Shown piece by piece: positions 5,576-10,470 of a stretch of 10,637 nucleotides of DNA (position 1 is its first letter; every line of letters starts with the position of its first letter). The notes beneath the pieces were generated by a model. That model saw only the letters and a list, made by a program, of their open reading frames with translations. It had not been told where the DNA came from and did no database searches. The stretch covers positions 1-10,637 of the forward strand of contig JAUWMJ010000057.1 of NCBI GenBank assembly GCA_030613225.1, read 5' to 3'. The position numbers and the translations under genes were made by a program. The stretch comes from Desulfobacterales bacterium (GTDB lineage: Bacteria; Desulfobacterota; Desulfobacteria; Desulfobacterales; JAUWMJ01).

Positions 5576-6563
5576 ATACTGTTTTCTTACTTTGACTGAC
5601 ACTGCACCTGATCTTAATCCAGGGTCTATTTTAATTTCTGACGGGATTAAAGCCCTGGTTCACCTCGCAGATCCTGACGCTGTTTTACAGGATATTTCTT
5701 TATTTCGTTATAACGCTTTACACTGGCAGGCGATGCTGGAGAATACCGATGCTATTTTTCTGTGCGGCAATCCCCGGTTTGACCCTTCTGATACTTCATT
5801 TTTCTGGCTTACAGACCTTCTTGAGTTTATGAGCAAGGCGCATGATCAAGGGATTAAAGTCGGCGATCTCTTTTTTGGTTCCGCGTTTCCATTGCCTTTG
5901 AAAGATATTCCGATCATGGCCACAGAGCTTCTTTTTTCTAGCCGCAACGTTAAAACCGCTACCTATTTAGCAGGATTCGACCTTTTAGTTTCAAGGGATC
6001 CTCTTTCTCAGCACATTTGTGATACTGAGATCGGCGATGGTGTGCTTTTACATGATTCGACTTTTTGGGCAAAAGATTATTACGGAATCACTTCCGGTAA
6101 AAAGCTTTATAATTGTGTTTCGATTCCTGCTTTAAATTGCACCCAGGCGCTGGTTGAGGAACTTGTCTTGATTTCTTTTCGTTTAGGTGAAGAAAAACAA
6201 ACTTATCTTTTATGTCATTGCCTAGATCAGTATCGTTTTATAAAAGATCATTTTCCGAACTCTTTAAATGTTATTCTTATTTGGGATCCCCGGTCTCTTT
6301 TGCGGTTTTATTCTCATGTAGACAAACTTGTCTCCTGCAGGCTTCACGGTTCTATTCCGGCTTTGTCCCTGGGCGCAAAAGTCATGAACATTTCGGTTGA
6401 CTCCAGGTCCGCCGCTTTTGACTTTTTTGGGTTTAGCTCTGTATCTTATGTGGATTTAGCTTCAGGCAATTACACGCTTTCCTTTAATCCTCTGCCTGGC
6501 CATCTTTATCCTTCGGCAACCCCTTTTATTTTACAGTTTAAAAAGAAGATTATGGAGGGTTAA
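5568..6563 (+). CDS. Polysaccharide pyruvyl transferase-family protein (331 aa)
   Basis: Matches the polysaccharide pyruvyl transferase family (CsaB/WcaK type), which adds ketal pyruvate from phosphoenolpyruvate to surface sugars. Seen: the N-terminal LNPGSILISDGIKAL (16-30) in the place of the family's glycine-rich loop, LLVSRDPLSQ (139-148), and the diagnostic C-terminal VSCRLHGSIPALSLGAKV (255-272) followed by D278-S-R. The start is ATG 5568, with GGAGGA (5558-5563) and an 8-base overlap with the GT9 gene; the open frame upstream of it is inside that gene and should be ignored. Length fits the family. Some relatives act on other donors, so pyruvylation is likely but not certain. With the flanking GT9 and methyltransferase genes it forms a surface-glycan cassette. 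Confidence 0.82.
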   Translation: MRKYCFLTLTDTAPDLNPGSILISDGIKALVHLADPDAVLQDISLFRYNALHWQAMLENTDAIFLCGNPRFDPSDTSFFWLTDLLEFMSKAHDQGIKVGDLFFGSAFPLPLKDIPIMATELLFSSRNVKTATYLAGFDLLVSRDPLSQHICDTEIGDGVLLHDSTFWAKDYYGITSGKKLYNCVSIPALNCTQALVEELVLISFRLGEEKQTYLLCHCLDQYRFIKDHFPNSLNVILIWDPRSLLRFYSHVDKLVSCRLHGSIPALSLGAKVMNISVDSRSAAFDFFGFSSVSYVDLASGNYTLSFNPLPGHLYPSATPFILQFKKKIMEG

Positions 6564-6564
6564 A

Positions 6565-7230
6565 ATGAAATTTGATTATGACAAAATAGACGATTATTAC
6601 GATCACGTTTACTGGAATGCTCCTGGGCTAAAATCAGGTTATGCAAATATGGTTGGAAGCCTTGGGGACCAGTGGCATAAAGATGCCTGCTCCTGGTTTA
6701 GTTCGGTTATCCCTGTTCGTGATAAAACCTTGTTCGATGCAGGTTGTGGCCTTGGGCATTTCATGCTGGCCTTTCGCGAGTTAGGTGCGAAAGCCTACGG
6801 TTGCGATGTCAGTAACTATTGTGCACCAATAGTTAAACACCATTTCGGCCATAATTTTTTTCATACTTCTCTCGAACAGCTTGAAAATGTTCCATGGAGT
6901 TTTTTTGACATCATTTTCACGAGTGCAACCTTTGAACATCTTCCCTGCTCTTCCATTAACCTGGTTTTGCAAAACCTTACAAATATCTGTAAGCCAGGCG
7001 GATTGATTTACATCGAGGTCGACACAAAGCCTAATGCCGGCAGAGATTTCCCTGAAGACTCACACATTTGCATTCAGCCATGGGACACCTGGCTCGAAAT
7101 CTTTGGCGAGGCTACCTTTCCTTGTAAGCCGGAACATAATCTTACTAACAAGCTACGTGAATCAACGGAGTTTGCCGGATTTCCACTGCCCGACTGGAAC
7201 TTTTTCGTATTCAGCAAGCCTTTAGAGTAA
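6565..7230 (+). CDS. Class I SAM-dependent methyltransferase (221 aa)
   Basis: A Rossmann-fold methyltransferase using S-adenosylmethionine. Motif I is FDAGCGLGHF (57-66), the ribose-binding acidic residue is D81 in GCDVS, FDIIFTSATFEHLP (114-127) is the motif following strand 4, and KPGGLIYIEV (143-152) is the typical strand 5 region. The N-terminal YYDHVYWNAPG recalls glycan and small-molecule methyltransferases of the Methyltransf_11/23 types. GGAGGG (6553-6558) precedes ATG 6565, one base after the previous stop, so it belongs to the same transcription unit. Methylating a sugar made or carried by the two upstream enzymes is the natural inference; the substrate is not known. Confidence 0.88.
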   Translation: MKFDYDKIDDYYDHVYWNAPGLKSGYANMVGSLGDQWHKDACSWFSSVIPVRDKTLFDAGCGLGHFMLAFRELGAKAYGCDVSNYCAPIVKHHFGHNFFHTSLEQLENVPWSFFDIIFTSATFEHLPCSSINLVLQNLTNICKPGGLIYIEVDTKPNAGRDFPEDSHICIQPWDTWLEIFGEATFPCKPEHNLTNKLRESTEFAGFPLPDWNFFVFSKPLE

Positions 7231-7241
7231 ATTAAGCTTGC

Positions 7242-7274
7242 ATGTTGTGGTTCTATATGGTTTAAACACAACAT
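7242..7274. promoter_or_regulatory. Inverted repeat before SWQ gene 3
   Basis: ATGTTGTG (7242-7249) and CACAACAT (7267-7274) form a perfect 8-bp inverted repeat with a 17-base loop, between the methyltransferase stop and the ribosome binding site at 7282. No T-run follows, so it is not a good terminator. It may be an operator or an mRNA hairpin controlling the next gene. Confidence 0.45.
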
Positions 7275-7297
7275 ACAGCCTAAAGGAGGGTTTTATT

Positions 7298-7675
7298 ATG
7301 GCTAGAGTAACAGGACCGTTTATGAGTGTCGACGCGTCAGGCACGATCTACCAGACCCTGACGGCATCGATCTGGAAGGGTCGAAATTACATCAGGGGTT
7401 ATTTCATCCCCACGAATCCGAACACGGCCGCACAGCAGGCACAGCGCACGCTTATGGCAAGTGCTGTTTCCGCCTGGCAAGGACTAACCGATGAGATGCC
7501 GACCAGTCCGCCACTTGGCCCGGAAGCCTATAAGGATCAGTGGAATATCGCTGCCCGTGATGTTTATCCGCCCATTTCCGGCTTTAATTATCACACGATG
7601 CAGTACGTTCTCCAGGGAGCTGCCCCGACCATCCCGGCAGTTGCTCCCAAAAAGACGAAAAGCATCCACGGTTAA
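7298..7675 (+). CDS. SWQ-module protein 3 (125 aa)
   Basis: Function unknown; the most canonical-looking SWQ protein. MARVTGPFMSVDASGTI (1-17) is followed by SIWKGRNYIRGYF (24-36), PTNPNTAAQQAQRTL (38-52), SAWQGLTDE (58-66), YKDQWNIAARD (78-88) and SGFNYHTMQYVLQ (94-106), with a proline/lysine-rich tail. The G..WKG..Y.R...NP.T..Q..QR pattern is reminiscent of DUF6266-like proteins; DUF6266 identity is not established. ATG 7298 is chosen for the strong AAAGGAGGG (7283-7291); the longer open frame from 7238 has no such signal. Its codons are visibly richer in C and G at third positions than its neighbours, suggesting different origin or expression level. A good terminator follows at 7708. Confidence 0.83.
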   Translation: MARVTGPFMSVDASGTIYQTLTASIWKGRNYIRGYFIPTNPNTAAQQAQRTLMASAVSAWQGLTDEMPTSPPLGPEAYKDQWNIAARDVYPPISGFNYHTMQYVLQGAAPTIPAVAPKKTKSIHG

Positions 7676-7707
7676 TTTTCGCCCAGGTTTATTTTTCTTC
7701 CCATTTG

Positions 7708-7764
7708 CCGGAGAGGATTTTCAACGCACTTTAAATGCCTTGGATTTTCCTCTCCGGTTTTTTT
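7708..7764 (+). terminator. Intrinsic terminator after SWQ gene 3
   Basis: CCGGAGAGGA (7708-7717) pairs perfectly with TCCTCTCCGG (7748-7757), and seven T residues follow (7758-7764). The 30-base loop is long. It closes the gene block 1002-7675 and separates it from the recombinase module. Confidence 0.85.
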
Positions 7765-7938
7765 ATGTCGTTCTTTGTGTATAATGTGACATTTTCGAGT
7801 TACCGGTAAATCCTTGCCGGCTGAATGTATAGCGTCATATTCTGCTCTAAGCAAAAACGTCTTATTCTATTATCTCTGCTTTATTCGTTCTTGACTTTAT
7901 GTCGTTTCCCCTGTACTGTTTTCAGGACTTATGTCGTT
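7765..7938 (+). promoter_or_regulatory. Recombinase control region with three ATGTCGTT octamers
   Basis: The octamer ATGTCGTT occurs at 7765-7772, 7899-7906 and 7931-7938. A possible promoter has TTGACT (7891-7896) and TACTGT (7914-7919) with a 17-bp spacer; the second octamer lies in the spacer and the third just after the expected start. Octamers two and three are 32 bp apart, like the pair at 387/417 in the opposite orientation. This fits repression by an octamer-binding protein, or an integrase-bound attachment region next to its gene. The rest of the stretch has no gene; a CCGG...CCGG dyad lies near 7805-7820. Confidence 0.5.
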
Positions 7939-7960
7939 AACCCTAAAACAGGAGGTAGAA

Positions 7961-8527
7961 ATGATTAAATCACTCACAGAGGCTCAGTATTCAATTTTTA
8001 TGACGATGTTGGATGGAATACGTATCAGGGACAGGTGCATTCTTTTATTCATGCTCCACGGAGGCCTTAGGAACGGTGAGGTATGTAAACTTAATTGGTC
8101 AGATGTCTGTATCGACCGTGAAGTCTTTCACACGATCCGGATTATTAATGGTCATTCGCGTAAAAAAGACTCCAGGTACGTTGCTTTGACCCCTAAACTT
8201 GTTGAATCCCTCCAGGATTACATTCTTTGGTGCGATCACAATGGAGTCTATCAGGATGCTGATCTTTCGCTATTTGTTACTCGCAATTTGCGTATTCGGA
8301 TGCAGCAAAGAGATCTCCAGCGGATCGTGGCCAACTACACGATGTCCTGCCTTAGAGAAGCTTATACTCCCCACAGTCTCAGGCATACATTTGCCACTCG
8401 CTGCCTTCGCTGCAGTAATATCCGTGTTGTTCAGCAGCTCCTGGGTCACAGCTCGCTAACAAGCACCCAGGTGTATACACATCCTACGAGCGATGATCGT
8501 TCAAACGCAATTAACCAGGCATTTTAA
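7961..8527 (+). CDS. Tyrosine recombinase/integrase, catalytic domain only (188 aa)
   Basis: A phage-integrase-family tyrosine recombinase that breaks and rejoins DNA through a phosphotyrosine link. All catalytic residues are visible: R37 in GGLRNGEV, lysine 68/69 in [10 protein letters not shown]138-S-L-R141-H in [12 protein letters not shown]163 in LLGHSS, and the nucleophile Y172 in TSTQVYTHP. At 188 residues it lacks almost all of the N-terminal SAM-like core-binding domain of about 300-residue integrases, so it is close to the length of FimB/FimE-type inverting recombinases. ATG 7961 is chosen for the strong AGGAGG 5' to it (7950-7955); ATG 7931 in frame would lie in an octamer. It heads a second transcription unit with small genes behind it. 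Roles could be integration, inversion or multimer resolution. Confidence 0.93.
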   Translation: MIKSLTEAQYSIFMTMLDGIRIRDRCILLFMLHGGLRNGEVCKLNWSDVCIDREVFHTIRIINGHSRKKDSRYVALTPKLVESLQDYILWCDHNGVYQDADLSLFVTRNLRIRMQQRDLQRIVANYTMSCLREAYTPHSLRHTFATRCLRCSNIRVVQQLLGHSSLTSTQVYTHPTSDDRSNAINQAF

Positions 8528-8546
8528 TTATTACAAAAGGAAGTAG

Positions 8547-8822
8547 GTGTTTATTTTGGTATTATACTCAGATGAATTCAAATCTAATTTTACCCCGGGT
8601 GAAAGGAAACAGGTTAAAATAATGTCTGAAGATATTAAACAGCTTGAAATTCGTGCACGAAATCTGTTAAAGCTCATGGACCGTCAGCTAAGGTACCTCG
8701 ATGTTGTTATCGATCTTTCTAAGTCCAAAAAAATCGATGTTGAGTGGCAACTCTCTGTTGATCAGCGGTTACTTACCCTTCAGTATGACATGATCAGCCT
8801 TTCTAAAGAAATAAACTCTTAA
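8547..8822 (+). CDS. Coiled-coil hypothetical protein (91 aa, or 66 aa from a later start)
   Basis: Function unknown. The GTG at 8547 follows AAAAGGAAG (8536-8543), 19 bp after the recombinase stop. An in-frame ATG at 8622 (MSEDIKQLEIRARN...) is a reasonable alternative, with a weaker AGG at 8611. From there the protein is a continuous charged helix with heptad-like leucines and isoleucines (IKQLEIRARNLLKLMDRQL), typical of a coiled coil or of a small excisionase/accessory helix bundle. No membrane segment is seen. Its place right behind the recombinase suggests an accessory or structural role in the same unit; inference only. Confidence 0.7.
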   Translation: MFILVLYSDEFKSNFTPGERKQVKIMSEDIKQLEIRARNLLKLMDRQLRYLDVVIDLSKSKKIDVEWQLSVDQRLLTLQYDMISLSKEINS

Positions 8823-8825
8823 ACT

Positions 8826-8839
8826 GGCATTTAAATGCC
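8826..8839. promoter_or_regulatory. 14-bp perfect palindrome before the 66-aa gene
   Basis: GGCATTTAAATGCC is a perfect palindrome between the stop at 8822 and the AAAGGA ribosome binding site of the next gene. It could be an operator for a dimeric protein or an mRNA hairpin. Its right half TTTAAATGCC also occurs once in the terminator loop at 7731, which may be chance. Confidence 0.4.
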
Positions 8840-8853
8840 GAAAGGAAAAACAA

Positions 8854-9054
8854 ATGCATTTTTTAACTCAAACTTTTCTATCTAAGGCAGCAGGCGCACT
8901 ACTTAGCGCCATTTCTCCGATACTTCTTTCTGAGATACAAGCGGCGATTATCCGGTTCCGGATCTCCGCGAAAAAGTCCGCCAGTCCCTGGGACGATATT
9001 CTTGTAGATATGTTAGAGTCACTATTCATTAACATTTCTGACAGGGATGATTAA
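8854..9054 (+). CDS. Small protein with hydrophobic N-terminal helix (66 aa)
   Basis: Function unknown. AAAGGA (8841-8846) is well placed before ATG 8854. Residues 1-33 form a hydrophobic to amphipathic helix (FLSKAAGALLSAISPILLSE, then IQAAIIRF), followed by basic RFRISAKKS and an acidic SPWDDILVDMLESLF end. The pattern, hydrophobic then DD..VD..ESL, recalls small phage holin-associated or minor structural proteins, but I cannot assign it. Its stop is directly followed by the ATG of the next small membrane gene, so the two are probably translated together. Confidence 0.72.
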   Translation: MHFLTQTFLSKAAGALLSAISPILLSEIQAAIIRFRISAKKSASPWDDILVDMLESLFINISDRDD

Positions 9055-9234
9055 ATGAGCCTCGAGGCTACCCTTTTTTCTATTTTGTTTGCTGCCATCT
9101 TTTTCATCCTGGGGCTAATGTATAAAATTATCAGCGACTTTAAAACTGATGTCCTGAAAAAGTTAGACAAGCTCCAGGATTCTTTCCTGCAGCATGTTTT
9201 ATTACCTACGGAAAAGCCAGGAAAAATTTCATGA
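9055..9234 (+). CDS. Single-pass small membrane protein (59 aa)
   Basis: Starts immediately after the TAA of the previous gene (TAAATG). Residues about 5-24 are a clear transmembrane helix (TLFSILFAAIFFILGLMYKI), followed by a charged, heptad-like tail (DFKTDVLKKLDKLQDSFLQH). This layout, one membrane helix and a cytoplasmic or periplasmic coiled coil, is shared by spanin-like, holin-associated and small coat proteins of phages, but no family can be named. There is no separate strong ribosome binding site, so coupling to the upstream gene is likely. Its last codons overlap a very basic short frame (ATGA at 9231). Confidence 0.68.
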   Translation: MSLEATLFSILFAAIFFILGLMYKIISDFKTDVLKKLDKLQDSFLQHVLLPTEKPGKIS

Positions 9235-9314
9235 TTAGCCGCAAACGGATAAAGGAAAAAAATGAAAGGAACCCAAAAAAAAGCTTGAAAGAAGGTAAAA
9301 AACATCAAAAGTAA
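9231..9314 (+). CDS. Very basic 27-aa peptide (possible)
   Basis: The ATG overlaps the TGA of the membrane-protein gene as ATGA. The peptide starts MISRKRIKEKNERNPKKSL and continues with GKKHQK; about half of its residues are lysine or arginine and it has almost no hydrophobic core. Such peptides exist as nucleic-acid condensing proteins, for example the J protein of microviruses; here this is analogy only. The local DNA is very A-rich, so a chance frame of lysine codons is a real alternative. Confidence 0.4.
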   Translation: MISRKRIKEKNERNPKKSLKEGKKHQK

Positions 9315-9332
9315 GGCCAGAAGGCAAAAAAA

Positions 9333-9419
9333 ATGCATTCTGAGAGCCTGAAAAAAGCTTCCAGAATACATTATAGAAGCCATTTAGATGCTAAAAAAGC
9401 TTCATTTGAGATGAATTAA
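9333..9419 (+). CDS. Possible 28-aa peptide
   Basis: An ATG after AGAAGG (9319-9324) opens a 28-residue frame (MHSESLKKASRIHYRSHLDA...) in which LKKAS and AKKAS recur. The underlying DNA repeats AAAAAAGCTT at 9351 and 9393, with a further copy at 9277. It is the last frame before the non-coding region and may be a real small basic peptide or chance. No family is recognised. Confidence 0.28.
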   Translation: MHSESLKKASRIHYRSHLDAKKASFEMN

Positions 9420-9486
9420 GAAGTTGAACGCAATCTCCTCATTGAGGCGTTAATCCAGACCTCAAACGCAGAATACTCACGCAGCC

Positions 9487-9513
9487 CGTGACAGCCGAAA
9501 GCAGGCTGTCACG
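9487..9513. repeat. Hairpin element, copy 1
   Basis: CGTGACAGCC (9487-9496) and GGCTGTCACG (9504-9513) make a perfect 10-bp stem with loop GAAAGCA. The 31 bp from 9487 are identical to the 31 bp from 9608. Flanked by CACGCAG on the left and CCTAGGGACT on the right, where other copies have CCTGGCCACT. First of four related hairpins. Confidence 0.88.
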
Positions 9514-9604
9514 TCCTAGGGACTCCCTCATCAGGCGCTCTTTTCTTTTTGATCGGAAATGCCATTTTGATTTCGGATTTATAGGTGAGCAGCTTCCTTT
9601 CGCA

Positions 9605-9642
9605 GGCCGTGACAGCCGAAAGCAGGCTGTCACGTCCTGGCC
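9605..9642. repeat. Hairpin element, copy 2
   Basis: Same 10-bp stem and GAAAGCA loop as copy 1 (9608-9634), framed by an outer GGCC (9605-9608) and GGCC (9639-9642). The context CGCAGGCC ... CCTGGCCACTT appears to be the family consensus. Copy 1 lies 121 bp upstream. Confidence 0.88.
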
Positions 9643-9692
9643 ACTTCATCACCAGTTCGGGCGATACCTGTAATCGATGTTTTGAGAGCGCA

Positions 9693-9725
9693 GGCCGGCA
9701 CAGCTAGAAATTGACTGTGCCGGCC
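9693..9725. repeat. Hairpin element, copy 3 (diverged, stem kept)
   Basis: GGCCGGCACAG (9693-9703) pairs perfectly with CTGTGCCGGCC (9715-9725) around an 11-base loop. The flanks GCGCAG and TGGCCA match the other copies, but the stem sequence differs on both arms in a compensatory way, so pairing has been preserved while sequence changed. Confidence 0.85.
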
Positions 9726-9787
9726 TGGCCATTCTCTCACTTTGATTTCGAAGGACGCCGGTTAGCGGCGTGATCACGTAAAGTGCC

Positions 9788-9932
9788 GGGCTGAAAGACA
9801 CCCCCCCTGGCATGTATATTGCTTAATCTCACATAATATAAGCTTAATTATCAGGCATTGAAAGGGCATCAACGCCTGATAATTCATATTATGTGATCAT
9901 GGGCAATATACATGCCAGGGGGGGTTCAGCCC
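9788..9932. repeat. 145-bp imperfect palindrome (long hairpin/cruciform)
   Basis: Four blocks pair in nested order: GGGCTGAA (9788) with TTCAGCCC (9925); a 22-bp block at 9801-9822 with 9903-9924, containing seven C and seven G at the outer end; TCACATAATAT with ATATTATGTGA; and AATTATCAGGC with GCCTGATAATT. A 6x6 internal loop (TTAATC against TCATGG) separates blocks two and three, and TTGA/TCAA closes the tip around AAGGGCA. About 56 bp are paired. It could be a replication origin, a packaging or attachment hairpin acting as single strands, or a small fold-back transposable element (MITE). No gene is inside. Confidence 0.92.
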
Positions 9933-9952
9933 TGGGTTCCTAACGTGAAGCG

Positions 9953-10072
9953 CCCCCCCCAGCCCCCCCGGGAGGGGGGGAGGTTCATCCCCCTAGCCCC
10001 CTTCAAAGGGGGAATAAGAGATCAGGCGGATTGAATCTGATCTGATCACCCCCCTGCCCCCCTCAAGGGGGG
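9953..10072. repeat. Three C/G-tract hairpin motifs
   Basis: Three motifs share the plan C-tract, two or three bases, C-tract, short loop, G-tract: 9953-9980, 9989-10012 (CCCCC TAG CCCCC TTCAAA GGGGG) and 10049-10072 (CCCCCC TG CCCCCC TCAA GGGGGG). On the minus strand they read like the left-end motif at 170 and 227. They can form hairpins or G-quadruplexes and are inverted relative to the left-end copies. Confidence 0.75.
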
Positions 10073-10421
10073 TTCCAGCCCTTGCTTATACATCATCTTT
10101 AGCTTTGCCATGGTCGGGCAGGCTTGCTGGCGTAGGCGCTTTTCTTATTTCTTTTCGCTTTTTAGTTTCTGCACTTTTTTTTATTATTCGTTATTTTCTC
10201 TTAGTCTAGCGCCTCCACCTACCCCCGCCCGCCCTGGGCCTTACGCTCCAGGCACGGTGCCTTCGCTCAGCACACCGCTTTTTCTTTTTGCTTGTTTTTT
10301 TATTTCTACACACCGTTCATAGTTAGGCACCGGCCTTCCACTCCACGCCCCCCATGGTTTAAGGCCCTGCCAGTTACTTTGTTTTTCATTGCATTGCGTT
10401 TGTGGCAACTTTTTTCACGCA
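10073..10421. other. Non-coding, pyrimidine-rich stretch
   Basis: No convincing gene. A 70-codon plus frame from 10110 lacks a ribosome binding site and reads low-complexity Phe/Ser/Leu from T-rich DNA. Short dyads are present: AGGCACGGTGCCT (about 10250-10262), CGGTGCCT with AGGCACCG (about 10255 and 10325), and AGGCGCT with AGCGCCT (about 10134 and 10208). These might belong to a folded RNA or single-stranded DNA. The plus strand is strongly T- and C-rich, so an RNA from the minus strand would be purine-rich. Confidence 0.45.
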
Positions 10422-10458
10422 GGCCGTGACAGTCGAAAGCCGACTGTCCCGACCTGGC
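10422..10458. repeat. Hairpin element, copy 4
   Basis: GACAGTCG (10428-10435) pairs with CGACTGTC (10441-10448) around AAAGC, inside the family frame CACGCAGGCC ... CCTGGCCACTT. Compared with copies 1 and 2, C-to-T on the left arm is matched by G-to-A on the right arm, again compensatory. It lies directly before the right tandem array. Confidence 0.85.
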
Positions 10459-10470
10459 CACTTTTTATTA

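Noticed and set aside
1002..9419. Filamentous phage genome
   Set aside because: Size and hairpins fit, but there is no Zot-type ATPase, no replication initiator and no clear major coat protein with signal peptide.
9788..9932. dif-like XerCD attachment site inside the long palindrome
   Set aside because: ATATTATGTGA resembles part of a dif arm, but the bases flanking the internal loop do not fit the dif arm-centre-arm pattern.
10110..10322. 70-aa Phe/Ser/Pro-rich protein
   Set aside because: Low-complexity translation of pyrimidine-rich DNA, no ribosome binding site.
10321..10328. Integron attC core (GTTAGGC)
   Set aside because: No matching RYYYAAC partner at a suitable distance, and the recombinase lacks visible integron-specific features.
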